Part shown: piece by piece, positions 52,895 to 61,556 of the stretch | How positions within the stretch are numbered: position 1 is the stretch's first letter | Layout of the letters: every line of letters starts with the position of its first letter | Source: UBA8079 sp965205535 | GTDB taxonomy: Bacteria > Pseudomonadota > Alphaproteobacteria > UBA6615 | Reading direction: 5' to 3' | Assembly: GCA_965205535.1 (NCBI GenBank) | Contig: CBDBHH010000005.1 | Coordinates: 2,790,001 to 2,854,000, forward strand | DNA length: 64,000 nt | The notes under the pieces: generated by a model | What the model was told of the DNA's origin: nothing | Database searches by the model: none | The model's input: the letters and a program-made list of their open reading frames with translations, nothing else | Translations under genes and position numbers: made by a program

Positions 52895-53758
52895 CTAGGT
52901 CGAGGCTCTTCGCAGAAGATAAAGACCGCTTGCGATCAGGACGGCGGCACCGATGAGCGTCGCGCTGTCCGGGATGTCGCCGAACGCCGCGAAGCCGATT
53001 GCCGATGACCAGACGATCTCGGTATAGGCGAAGGGTGCGACCAGCGATGCAGGGGCTGCATGATAGGCGCGGATCAGCAGGAAATGCGCCGCGCCACCGA
53101 GGCACGCGGCGATACCGAGATAGGCAATTTGCCTGAGGTCGGGCGTTTCCCACACAAAGGGAAGCGCCAGCGCGGAGACGACCAGCCCGATCAGCGTCGC
53201 GGTGTAAAGCATGGAAACCGGTGTTACGGCCTGGCTGATCGGTCGCATCAGTGTCTGATAAATCGCCACGCAGACCGCCGCGCCGAGCGGCACAAGTGAA
53301 GCCGCGTCGAAGATGCTGGTGCCGGGGCGGATCATGATCAGTACACCGCCGAAACCGATCAGGACCGCCACCCATTGTCCGACCGTCACGCGTTCCTTGA
53401 GAAAGAAAGCTGCCGCGGCGGTGATCATCAACGGGGCGACGAACGCAATGGTGATGGCGTCGGCCAGGGGCATCAGGCCGACCGCAACGAACATGCTGCC
53501 GACGGCCGCCAAAAGTGCCAGCGCGCGCAAGATATGCAAACCCAGCATCCGGGTTGTGACGAGGTTGCCGAGGCGCGGTGCCAGCGGCACTGCCTGGATC
53601 ATGTATTGGGACCAGATGATCATCCCGATCGACACATCGCCGCGCACGGTCTTGATAAAACCATGCATGGTGATGAAGCAGAGGGACGCGAGGCACATGA
53701 TGGCGATCGCTGTCAGCTTCGCGCGCGGCGTCATTTCTGTCGTAGCTGATGCGGACAT
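52895..53758 (-). CDS. EamA/DMT superfamily transporter
   Basis: This 287-residue protein has ten hydrophobic segments in two EamA repeats (each about 140 residues): the first begins ATAIMCLASLCFITMHG-like and includes MPLADAITIAFVAPLMITAA, the second LVAPFAYTEIVWSSAIGFAAFGD. The family exports or imports metabolites. The start at 53758 (MSASATTEMTPRAK) is preferred because the longer frame overlaps the neighbouring hydrolase gene. Convergent with the fused cupin gene. Confidence 0.88.
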   Translation of the reverse strand: MSASATTEMTPRAKLTAIAIMCLASLCFITMHGFIKTVRGDVSIGMIIWSQYMIQAVPLAPRLGNLVTTRMLGLHILRALALLAAVGSMFVAVGLMPLADAITIAFVAPLMITAAAAFFLKERVTVGQWVAVLIGFGGVLIMIRPGTSIFDAASLVPLGAAVCVAIYQTLMRPISQAVTPVSMLYTATLIGLVVSALALPFVWETPDLRQIAYLGIAACLGGAAHFLLIRAYHAAPASLVAPFAYTEIVWSSAIGFAAFGDIPDSATLIGAAVLIASGLYLLRRAST

Positions 53759-53769
53759 GATGAGAGGTG

Positions 53770-54498
53770 CTAGAGCGTTTCCGCGAAGAATTCGTGCATC
53801 ATCCGATAGGATTTCTGGCACAGCTCTTCATCAAACAGGGTCATCGGCGGGTTGTTCTCGCCGCGCACGCAGAAGGCGTGGGTGGCGTTGCCGAAGGTCA
53901 TGATGTGCCAGTCGACACCGGCATCTGTGAGTTCGGTCTCCAGCGTGTCCATCATGTCTTTTGGGGTCACCGGGTCGGCGCGACCGTGGATCGCGAGCAC
54001 GCGTCCCTTGAAATCCGGTTTTGCGTCTTCTTCGATCGGGTTCGGCAGGGTTACATGGAAGATCACCGTGCCGGCGAAGTCCGCGCCGGCGCGCGCCTGT
54101 TCGAGGACGATCCCGCCACCCATGCAGAATCCGATCGCGCCAAGGGGGCCTTTGTCGACAGGTGCATTTGCACGCGCGCTCTGTAGCAGTGCGTCAAGCG
54201 CCGTCGCGCCACCCTCGCGTACCAGTGGCATGTCACGGCGTGCGCCCTGGGCGCTGGCAAGCAGCTCATCGAAATCCTTGTCCCGCTCGCCATAGCCGAC
54301 GCCGTACATGTCGGCGACCAGCATCACATAGTCTTTGCCCGCAGCTTCTGCGGCCATGTCGAGCGAGTGGCGGCAGACACCGAACCAGTCGGGCTGCATG
54401 AAGATCACAGGGCGAGGGTCGTTGACACTGTCATCCCACACCACTGCGCCCTCGAACTGTCGACCGTCGAATTCATACGGCACCATGATCTCGGCCAT
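53770..54498 (-). CDS. Dienelactone hydrolase family protein
   Basis: This 242-residue alpha/beta hydrolase has the cysteine nucleophile of dienelactone hydrolases: Cys125 in AIGFCMGGGIVL, Asp175 in IHGRADPVTP and His207 in GNATHAFC. They hydrolyse dienelactone in chloroaromatic breakdown, and other esters or lactones. Probably in the same minus-strand operon as the transporter and the epoxide-hydrolase-like gene. Confidence 0.9.
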   Translation of the reverse strand: MAEIMVPYEFDGRQFEGAVVWDDSVNDPRPVIFMQPDWFGVCRHSLDMAAEAAGKDYVMLVADMYGVGYGERDKDFDELLASAQGARRDMPLVREGGATALDALLQSARANAPVDKGPLGAIGFCMGGGIVLEQARAGADFAGTVIFHVTLPNPIEEDAKPDFKGRVLAIHGRADPVTPKDMMDTLETELTDAGVDWHIMTFGNATHAFCVRGENNPPMTLFDEELCQKSYRMMHEFFAETL

Positions 54499-54561
54499 TC
54501 GGGAAGTCCTTGCGTAATCCTGCTCGCCGGACCCTAGCGCGCGGGCGGTTGCGGGGCCAGT

Positions 54562-55533
54562 TCAGTCGAGCGACGCGAGAAATCCGAGGAGCGCCTCTGT
54601 CACCGGCCCGGGTGCTTCCTGCTGCACCCAATGCCCCACACCCTCGATGATCTTCGAGAAACGAAGGTCGTCGCAGTGCCGCCCGACATCCTCGTAGAGG
54701 TCCCGGCCCGGCACGAAATGGCGAACCGGATCGCGGCTGCCGGCGATGAAGCAACAGGGCTGGCGGATCGGCCCTGTGGCCAGATCCGGCAGCATTTCAA
54801 AGTCCCGGTCCTGGTTGCGGTAGCGGTTGATTGGTCCGCGGAACCCGCCGGCGGTGAAGTTTTCTGCGTAATATTCGAGATCATCGGCACCCAGCCATTC
54901 GGGGAACGGGTCCGGGTCCAAAAGAGGCCCGAGAAGGGCGCCCTCAGCCGGCCGGTCGAGCCAGTAGTCGGCTTTGGGGGCGTTGCCGGACAGGGCGAAG
55001 TAGATCTTCCGCAGGGATAGTGCCACGTCGGCCTCGAGCTCGGCTTCGGCCACGCCTTCATCTTCGAAGTATAGCTGGTAGAAGAAGCGGTCGTGATAGA
55101 TGCGCCGCCACAGATCGATCGTGGATGAAGGTCCGCGTTTGGGGTAGCGGACACTGAGGGCCGCGATCGCCGACACCCGGTCGGGATACATCGCCGCGGT
55201 GTTCCAGCAGATTGGTGCACCCCAGTCATGACCGGTCAGGATGGCGGACGGTGCATCGAAAGCGTCGATGATCCCGACGACATCCGCCATGAGGCTAGCC
55301 ATGTCATAGGCTTCGACCGCGTGCGGTTTGTCGCTGCCCCCATAGCCACGCATGTCGGGTGCGACCACCCGGTAGCCCGCCTCGGCGATCGGCCTGATCT
55401 GGTGACGCCAGGAGTACCAGAGCTCGGGCCAGCCATGGACCATGACAACCAGAGGACCGCTGCCTTCGACCGCAGCACGCAGGCGGATGCCGTTCGTTTC
55501 GATCGTTTGCAGCGTGAATTTGTGGTTCGGCAT
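54562..55533 (-). CDS. Epoxide-hydrolase-like alpha/beta hydrolase
   Basis: This 323-residue protein has the epoxide-hydrolase motifs: MVHGWPELWYSWRHQI (oxyanion HGWP), TGHDWGAPICWNTA (nucleophile Asp103 with Trp104) and GVGHWVQQEAPG (His301). Cap-domain tyrosines are present (FFYQLYFED). It may open epoxides, or dehalogenate. The ATG at 55533 gives a family-like start; an earlier one at 55557 adds eight residues. Confidence 0.88.
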   Translation of the reverse strand: MPNHKFTLQTIETNGIRLRAAVEGSGPLVVMVHGWPELWYSWRHQIRPIAEAGYRVVAPDMRGYGGSDKPHAVEAYDMASLMADVVGIIDAFDAPSAILTGHDWGAPICWNTAAMYPDRVSAIAALSVRYPKRGPSSTIDLWRRIYHDRFFYQLYFEDEGVAEAELEADVALSLRKIYFALSGNAPKADYWLDRPAEGALLGPLLDPDPFPEWLGADDLEYYAENFTAGGFRGPINRYRNQDRDFEMLPDLATGPIRQPCCFIAGSRDPVRHFVPGRDLYEDVGRHCDDLRFSKIIEGVGHWVQQEAPGPVTEALLGFLASLD

Positions 55534-55651
55534 GGTTGTGTTTCTAGCATGATGCAACGACGGCGATTGGCAGATTGATTACCCTTCCGTTGCTCTACGA
55601 TGCTTGCGACACTGAGCGCCTGATCGTGAAATTCGCCACCGAGGGAAAGCC

Positions 55652-56242
55652 ATGTCGAGAATCGAACCGTTACCCGAAGAAGACCTGACGGAGTTCGCCG
55701 AGTTTTTCGAACCGGTGGAGAAGGCGCTCGGGTTCAAACCGACCGCGAACATGATCATGGCGCGCTGCCCCGACGTGCTGCGTCATGTCGGGCGTCTCGC
55801 CATAGTGGTCATGTGTGAGGACGGCAGCATCGGTTTGCCACTGAAATGGATGATTGCCCACCTGGCCAGCCTCTCTGCGGGGTGCCGTTATTGCAGCGCT
55901 CATACGCTGAGTAATGGCCATGACTTCGGTGTGCCGATGGACAAGGTGCAGGCGATCTGGGACTACGAACGCTCCGAATTGTTCAGCGACGCTGAACGCG
56001 CGGCACTGTCGTTTGCGCAGGTCGCCTCATTGACACCGTCGGGCGCGACGGAGGCGCATTTCGAGGAGATGCGCAAATACTGGAGCGACGATCAGATCGT
56101 CGAAATGGTGACCGTCGTATCATTTTTCGGCTTCATGAACCGTTTCAACGACAATCTGCAGGTCACGCTGGAAGACAAGCCGCAGGCATTTGCTCTGGCG
56201 AACGGCCTGGACAAGCACGGTTGGTCTCCCGCCGAAGCCTGA
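55652..56242 (+). CDS. AhpD/carboxymuconolactone decarboxylase-like protein, cysteine form
   Basis: This 196-residue protein has the CMD-family redox motif GCRYCSAHT (Cys78, Cys81, His84), after LKWMIAHLASLSA. It resembles AhpD-like peroxidase-related enzymes of about 190 residues. It is a homologue of the candidate selenoprotein 6 kb upstream and shows an ordinary cysteine at the Sec position. Its gene is divergent from the epoxide-hydrolase-like gene. Peroxide or electrophile detoxification is the likely role. Confidence 0.9.
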   Translation: MSRIEPLPEEDLTEFAEFFEPVEKALGFKPTANMIMARCPDVLRHVGRLAIVVMCEDGSIGLPLKWMIAHLASLSAGCRYCSAHTLSNGHDFGVPMDKVQAIWDYERSELFSDAERAALSFAQVASLTPSGATEAHFEEMRKYWSDDQIVEMVTVVSFFGFMNRFNDNLQVTLEDKPQAFALANGLDKHGWSPAEA

Positions 56243-56338
56243 ATTGATCCGAGGTCGAAGTGCCACATCTGCCGGGACGAGACGGGCAACGCTGGTTCTC
56301 GCAATGGGATTACGTCTAGACAACGCCGAGGTTCTGCC

Positions 56339-57361
56339 ATGACTGACATAGATGTAGCCCTTCCCAGCCCGACGCGAGAGATTGTGTCCGTTGTCGACAA
56401 TGAAGGCGTGCCGGTTATCGATATGGGCCCGGTGCTCGGGGGGCAGGCAGGTGCGGTTGAGCAGGCTGCTGCCGACGTACGGTATATTCAGCGTCACCTC
56501 GGTTTTTACTACATCGAGAATCACGGCGTGGATCAGTCTCTGATTGATGCAGGTTTTGAGCAGCTTCGTAATTTTTTCGATCTGCCGATGTACGAGAAAC
56601 TAAAGCTGAGGGTTAACAAGCATCAGATCGGATATGTCCCGCCGCGCGCCAGCGTGATGAAAACGGCGCTGACGGATGCCAACAAGAAGCCCGACACGAA
56701 CGAAGGGCTTGGATTTATGCGTGAACGTGGCCCGGATGACCCCAAGGTCATCGCGGATATTCGGTTCAGCGGTCGCAACCAGTGGCCGGATGGTTTGCCG
56801 GGGTTCCGTGAGATGATGTTGGCCTATCACGCGGCGATGGAGGGGCTCGGCCAGGCCCTGTTGCCCATTTATGCGGTTGCATTGGGCAAGCCGGCAGACT
56901 TCTTCGATCCGTATTTCGAGGATGCGCACTATTACAATCGGAATTCCCACTATCCGGCGACCGATGCCGAAGAGGGCCAGCATTCGATCGGTGCGCACAC
57001 GGACCATAATTTCATGGCGTTGTTGCCGATGTCTGAAGTTCCGGCGTTGGAGGTCGAGCGACCTTCCGGGGGCTGGCTTGAGGCGCCGATTGTGCCTGGC
57101 GCGATTGTCGTTAACACAGGTGAATTTCTGAACCGCTGGTCGAACGGTGTGTTTCGCGCCATCCCGCACCGGGTGATCATTCCCCAGCGTGATCGCTATG
57201 CGCTGACCTTCCACTACAACCCGGCGGATGAAACCGTTGCAGCACCGCTCGATACCTGTATCGGACCAGACACGCCGGCTCAGTTTGAACCGAAGACCTT
57301 CATCCAGCATATGACCGACTACATCGACGCCAGCTACAAGCCGTTGCGTGAGGGGCGCTGA
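56339..57361 (+). CDS. 2-oxoglutarate/Fe(II)-dependent oxygenase, isopenicillin-N-synthase-like
   Basis: This 340-residue protein has the double-stranded beta-helix fold: N-terminal DIOX_N part (VPVIDMGPVL, FYYIENHGVDQSLID), then HxD...H iron ligands His220 and Asp222 in GAHTDHNFMALLP and His277 in FRAIPHRV, with Arg286 of RYALTFHY for the co-substrate. The serine of the usual RxS motif is Ala288. Likely oxidises a small molecule taken up by a transporter nearby. Substrate unknown. Confidence 0.92.
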   Translation: MTDIDVALPSPTREIVSVVDNEGVPVIDMGPVLGGQAGAVEQAAADVRYIQRHLGFYYIENHGVDQSLIDAGFEQLRNFFDLPMYEKLKLRVNKHQIGYVPPRASVMKTALTDANKKPDTNEGLGFMRERGPDDPKVIADIRFSGRNQWPDGLPGFREMMLAYHAAMEGLGQALLPIYAVALGKPADFFDPYFEDAHYYNRNSHYPATDAEEGQHSIGAHTDHNFMALLPMSEVPALEVERPSGGWLEAPIVPGAIVVNTGEFLNRWSNGVFRAIPHRVIIPQRDRYALTFHYNPADETVAAPLDTCIGPDTPAQFEPKTFIQHMTDYIDASYKPLREGR

Positions 57362-57577
57362 ACAACCAAACGGTTCCGTCGTCGCGTATTGCAACCGGCT
57401 GTGGAACTGCGGGTTATCCGCGGTGTGAACGCAATTGCCGCACAGGGTCTGCCAACTCGTGTAGGATTTTGCCTTGCACGTTGGTGCTCCGATAATTGAG
57501 AGTATCAATCAATCGCATGACGAGTTGATCAGCTTCGGCCGTCAGAGCCGGACCATCGAATGAACAGGGAGAAACTA

Positions 57578-58579
57578 ATGTATAAATTCAAGGCCATTGC
57601 CATCGCCGCAGGGCTCGCCGCCGCCGGCGCCTTCGCCAGCTCCACGGCTTCTGCCGACGAGCTTTCGCTGGCCTATTTCATGGGCCCCAAGCACCCGATG
57701 AACAAGGGCGTGATGACGCCGTTTGGGGACAAGCTGGCTGAACTGTCGGGCGGCAAGCTCACGGTTAAACAGTTTCCCGGTGGTGCGCTGAACAAGGTGC
57801 CGCCGAAGCAGTATTCGATCCTGTTGTCCGGCGTGGCGGATGTCGTATTCGCATTGCCCGGATTTACCTCCGACGTGTTCCCGAAGACCAACGTCGTCAG
57901 CATGCCGGGCGTGTGTGATTCGGCGGTCACCTGCACCGAGGCATTGCAGCGCACGCGTGGCGAACTGGAGAAGGAATACAATGCCAAGGTCATTGCCATG
58001 TGGTCCAACGCGCCGCCGGTCCTGATTACAAAGGACAAGCCGGTACGCACGCTCGAAGATCTCAAGGGTCTGAAGCTGCGCGTCGTCGCCAAGGCAAGCG
58101 TGCCGGTCGTCGAGGCCCTCGGCGCTCAGGCTGTTGCGCAGCCGATCACCGTCGTGAACCAGAATCTCGCCAACGGGGTGATCGACGGCATTATCACCGA
58201 TCCCTCCGCCATCCGTTCGTTCAAACTCCACGAGCCGGCCAATTACGTGACGACCTGGTTTCCGGGTTCCGGGTCGGCGTTCGTGCTGCTGATGAACAAG
58301 GATGTCTATAACGGCCTTTCGGATGAGGAAAAGGGTTGGGTCGATGAAGCGGCCAGCGCCGAGCTCTCGTTGGGTGCTGGGCAGACCTATCACCGCGTGT
58401 CCGCAGGTGGTCTGAAGGTCGCCGCGGACGCGGGAAATGAGCTGATCGAGCTCTCCGATGCCGAGAAGGCACGTTTCCAGGCGCGGATCGATGAGGTGAT
58501 GGGCAAAATCCGTCAGCAGAAAGTCGGCGACAGCACGGTCGGTGACATGATGGCCAAAATGACCGGCAAGGGCAGCTGA
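57578..58579 (+). CDS. TRAP transporter binding protein (DctP-like), system 2, copy A
   Basis: This 333-residue protein has a Sec signal peptide (MYKFKAIAIAAGLAAAGAFA..., mature from DELSLAYFMG). Binding-domain motifs include LEDLKGLKLRVVAKASV and FPGGALNKVPPKQYSI. The ATG at 57578 (GGGAGA site) fits the paralogue's start; an earlier start at 57560 is not conserved. It is nearly identical in layout and most residues to the next gene (58704), a tandem duplicate. Substrate probably an organic acid. Confidence 0.93.
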   Translation: MYKFKAIAIAAGLAAAGAFASSTASADELSLAYFMGPKHPMNKGVMTPFGDKLAELSGGKLTVKQFPGGALNKVPPKQYSILLSGVADVVFALPGFTSDVFPKTNVVSMPGVCDSAVTCTEALQRTRGELEKEYNAKVIAMWSNAPPVLITKDKPVRTLEDLKGLKLRVVAKASVPVVEALGAQAVAQPITVVNQNLANGVIDGIITDPSAIRSFKLHEPANYVTTWFPGSGSAFVLLMNKDVYNGLSDEEKGWVDEAASAELSLGAGQTYHRVSAGGLKVAADAGNELIELSDAEKARFQARIDEVMGKIRQQKVGDSTVGDMMAKMTGKGS

Positions 58580-58612
58580 CCGCCTCAGTCCATGTGATAA
58601 CGAGTTCGCTAC

Positions 58613-58682
58613 ATCAATAATTGATATAGCCAACTAATTGGATGATTGTTGTAGTATGAGCCATCGGCAATTTTGCCGATGG
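58613..58682. promoter_or_regulatory. Palindromes between the duplicated TRAP binding-protein genes
   Basis: ATCAAT-A-ATTGAT (58613-58625) is a 13-bp palindrome. CCATCGGCAA-TT-TTGCCGATGG (58661-58682) is a perfect hairpin with no T run, just before the ribosome site. The first may be an operator; the second an mRNA-stabilising or processing hairpin. Function is inferred. Confidence 0.45.
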
Positions 58683-58703
58683 TTCCATAACTGGGAGGAA
58701 CTC

Positions 58704-59705
58704 ATGAACAAGTTCAAAGCAGTTGCCGTCGCGGCAGGTCTCGCCGCGGCTGGTGCGTTTGCAACCTCGACGGCGTCGGCTGACGAGCTTTCGCTGGCCT
58801 ATTTCATGGGCCCGAAGCATCCCATGAACAAGGGTGTCATGACGCCTTTCGGTGACAAGGTCGCCGAACTGTCCGGCGGTAAGCTCACCATCAAGCAATT
58901 TCCGGGCGGGGCGCTCAACAAGGTGCCGCCGAAACAATATTCGATCATGCTTTCGGGCGTGGCAGACGTGATCTTCACATTGCCGGGTTATACAGCCGAC
59001 GTGTTCCCCAAGACCAATGTTATGGGGCTGCCGGGCGTTTGTGACTCGGCCTTCTCCTGCTCCGAGGCCCTGCAGCGTGTGCGCGGCGAGCTGGAGAAGG
59101 AGTACAACGCCAAGGTCATCGCCATCTGGGCCAATGCCCCGCCGGTGCTGATTACCAGGGACAAGGCGGTGCGTTCGCTGGAAGACCTGAAAGGCATGAA
59201 AATCCGCGTCACCTCCAAATCCGATGTGCCGATCGTCGAGGCGCTGGGCGCCAGCGCCGTCGCGCAGCCGGTAACGGTGATCAACCAGAATCTCGCCAAC
59301 GGCGTGATTGACGGCATCATGATCGACCCGTCGGCAATCGGCGCGTTCAAACTGTTTGAGCCGGCCAATTATGTGACGACCTGGTTCCCCGGGTCGGGTT
59401 CGGCGTTCGTGTTGTTGATGAACAAGGACGTCTATAACGGCCTGTCCGCCGAGGAAAAGGGCTGGGTCGATGCGGCGGCCAACGCCGATTTGTCGCTCAA
59501 CGCGGGCAAGGCCTATGACGCGGCTTCCTTGCGCGGCATGGGTACGGCCAAGAAGGCCGGCAATGAACTGATCGAGCTGTCGGATGCCGAGAAGGCCAAG
59601 TTCCAGGCCAAGGTCGATGCCGTGATGGCCGATCTTGCCAGCAAGAAGGTCGGTGACAGCACCATCGGTCAGATGATTGCGAAGATGACGGGCAAGGGCA
59701 GCTGA
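58704..59705 (+). CDS. TRAP transporter binding protein (DctP-like), system 2, copy B
   Basis: This 333-residue protein is a close tandem paralogue of the upstream gene; many stretches are identical (YFMGPKHPMNKGVMTPFGDK, NKDVYNGLS.EEKGWVD, NELIELSDAEKA). Differences cluster in the putative binding region (RVTSKSDVPIVEALGASAVAQ vs RVVAKASVPVVEALGAQAVAQ). GGGAGG precedes the ATG at 58704. 3 bp before the permease gene, so it is the operon partner. Confidence 0.94.
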   Translation: MNKFKAVAVAAGLAAAGAFATSTASADELSLAYFMGPKHPMNKGVMTPFGDKVAELSGGKLTIKQFPGGALNKVPPKQYSIMLSGVADVIFTLPGYTADVFPKTNVMGLPGVCDSAFSCSEALQRVRGELEKEYNAKVIAIWANAPPVLITRDKAVRSLEDLKGMKIRVTSKSDVPIVEALGASAVAQPVTVINQNLANGVIDGIMIDPSAIGAFKLFEPANYVTTWFPGSGSAFVLLMNKDVYNGLSAEEKGWVDAAANADLSLNAGKAYDAASLRGMGTAKKAGNELIELSDAEKAKFQAKVDAVMADLASKKVGDSTIGQMIAKMTGKGS

Positions 59706-59708
59706 TAG

Positions 59709-60239
59709 GTGCCTGAACCCCAGTACAGGGCTCTCCAATGGGCTGACGAACAGCTCGGCCGCGTGGCCGGGTTGTTCGCCATCCTGGGAGCCATCGGTGT
59801 GTGCGTGTTGATGGCCAACATCCTGGTGGCCGTGTTCTGGCGCTATGCGCTCAACGACCCGATTTTCGGGATCGACGACATTTCGGTCATGGTGCTTGCG
59901 GTCGTCGCAGGCTGTGCCGTGGCCTACGGCGCCAGAAACAACTCCCATGTGTCGGTCGATATCATCACCAATTTTTTCGGCCGTTCTGCCACCCGTTACA
60001 CCGATGCGGTGATGCGGCTGATGGCGCTCGGGATCACCGGACTTGCCGCTTATGCGCTATGGACCAAGGCATGTGGGTTCGAAGAGGCGTGCATCACCGA
60101 GAACCTCAGCATTGAACACACCTGGTTCTATTATTTCCTGGGCGTGGCGCTTTGTTTTTACGCATTGCACCTGCTGGTCATGTTGCTGACCGGTTTCGTC
60201 CACTGGAACGGTGAAGACCCGAACGAGGCTGCGGACTGA
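59709..60239 (+). CDS. TRAP transporter small permease (DctQ-like), system 2
   Basis: This 176-residue protein has four helices: AGLFAILGAIGVCVLMANILVAVFW, ISVMVLAVVAGCAVAYGAR, MRLMALGITGLAAYALW and FYYFLGVALCFYALHLLVM. It starts with GTG 3 bp after the binding protein stop and overlaps the large permease start by 1 bp. Confidence 0.9.
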   Translation: MPEPQYRALQWADEQLGRVAGLFAILGAIGVCVLMANILVAVFWRYALNDPIFGIDDISVMVLAVVAGCAVAYGARNNSHVSVDIITNFFGRSATRYTDAVMRLMALGITGLAAYALWTKACGFEEACITENLSIEHTWFYYFLGVALCFYALHLLVMLLTGFVHWNGEDPNEAAD

Positions 60240-61543
60240 TGGAAAGTGAGACCATCGCGATACTCGGGTTTGTCGCGCTTTTTATTTTGCTTTTCATTCG
60301 GATGCCGGTCGGGCTGACGATGATGCTGATCGGGACGGTGGGCATCTATATGATTCGTCCGGTCGCGGCCGTCCCCACGCTGGCGGGCGAAATTTTTGCC
60401 GAGGCGGCAAATTTCCCGCTGATCATCATCCCGCTGTTCGTCTTGATGGGAAATCTGGCCGGCGTCTCCGGAATGAGCCGCGACCTCTATCGTGCCGCCA
60501 ATGCCTGGCTGGGACATATGAAGGGTGGGCTCGCGTCGGCGACCGTTGTCGGTTGCGCCGGTTTTTCGGCCCTGTCGGGTTCTTCGCTGGCCGCAGCGTT
60601 GACCATGGGCCGCGTCTCCCTGCCGGAGATGCAGCGCTACAATTACGATGATGGGCTGGCGACGGGCGCGATCGCGGCCGGGGGGACCCTTGGCATCCTG
60701 ATCCCGCCGTCGGCGGGTTTCGTGATCTATGCGATCCTGACCGAGGAAAGCATCGGTCGCCTGTTCCTCGCAGGTGTGTTCCCGGGGATCATGCTGACAC
60801 TGCTGTTCGTGATCGCCATCTGGATCGTCGTGAAACGCGATCCGGGCAAGGCGCCGCAGGCAGCGGATGCGGTCCCGATCGGCGAGCGGGTGCATGCTCT
60901 GGCCGGTGCCGGCTGGATCATCGGCATCGTCGTCATGACGATCGGCGGCATCTATACCGGCGTGTTCTCGGCAATCGAGGCGGCGGGTATCGGCGCGGCG
61001 CTGGCGTTCGTCGTGACAATCATTCGCAAGGCCCTGAATTGGCCAAATATGAAGGACGTGTTCAATTCGACGCTGCGCGCGTCCGGCACATTGTTCATGA
61101 TTCTTTTCGGCGCCTTCGTCTTCAAGACATTCGTCGGCTTCACCGGTATCACCTTCGCGTTGTCCACCTGGGTAGGCGAGCAGGGCTTTACCGGCATGGA
61201 GATCGTGATCGCGTTCCTGATCATGTTCATCGTACTCGGCACGTTTCTTGAGGGTTTCGCAATCCTTGTGCTGACGGTGCCGCTCATTCAGCCGATCATC
61301 GAGCCGCTCGGGGTCAACATGATCTGGTTCGGCGTGATGATGGTGATCTGCCTGGAAATGGGGCTGATCTCGCCGCCGGTGGGCGTCAATGTGTTCGTGG
61401 TCAAGGGGATCGCCGAGGGCGTGCCGCTGAACACCATATTCCGCGGAATCTGGCCGTTCTGGTTCGCCATGCTGCTGGGCGTGATCATTCTGTTGATCTT
61501 CCCCGAGATTGCGCTGGTGTTGCCCAACACGATGTTCGGCTGA
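60239..61543 (+). CDS. TRAP transporter large permease (DctM-like), system 2
   Basis: This 434-residue protein has the DctM motifs IIPLFVLMGNLAGVSGMSRD, HMKGGLASATVVGCAGFSAL, AAGGTLGILIPPSAGFVIYA and ISPPVGVNVFVVKGIAEG. It is the large sodium-coupled permease subunit. The operon ends 13 bp before the convergent maleate-isomerase-like gene. Confidence 0.95.
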   Translation: MESETIAILGFVALFILLFIRMPVGLTMMLIGTVGIYMIRPVAAVPTLAGEIFAEAANFPLIIIPLFVLMGNLAGVSGMSRDLYRAANAWLGHMKGGLASATVVGCAGFSALSGSSLAAALTMGRVSLPEMQRYNYDDGLATGAIAAGGTLGILIPPSAGFVIYAILTEESIGRLFLAGVFPGIMLTLLFVIAIWIVVKRDPGKAPQAADAVPIGERVHALAGAGWIIGIVVMTIGGIYTGVFSAIEAAGIGAALAFVVTIIRKALNWPNMKDVFNSTLRASGTLFMILFGAFVFKTFVGFTGITFALSTWVGEQGFTGMEIVIAFLIMFIVLGTFLEGFAILVLTVPLIQPIIEPLGVNMIWFGVMMVICLEMGLISPPVGVNVFVVKGIAEGVPLNTIFRGIWPFWFAMLLGVIILLIFPEIALVLPNTMFG

Positions 61544-61556
61544 CGGGCTTCCAGGC

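Noticed and set aside
58614..59948. Minus-strand open frame (444 residues) across the TRAP binding protein
   Set aside because: Antisense shadow; the same frame appears over both tandem copies because the sense genes are duplicates.
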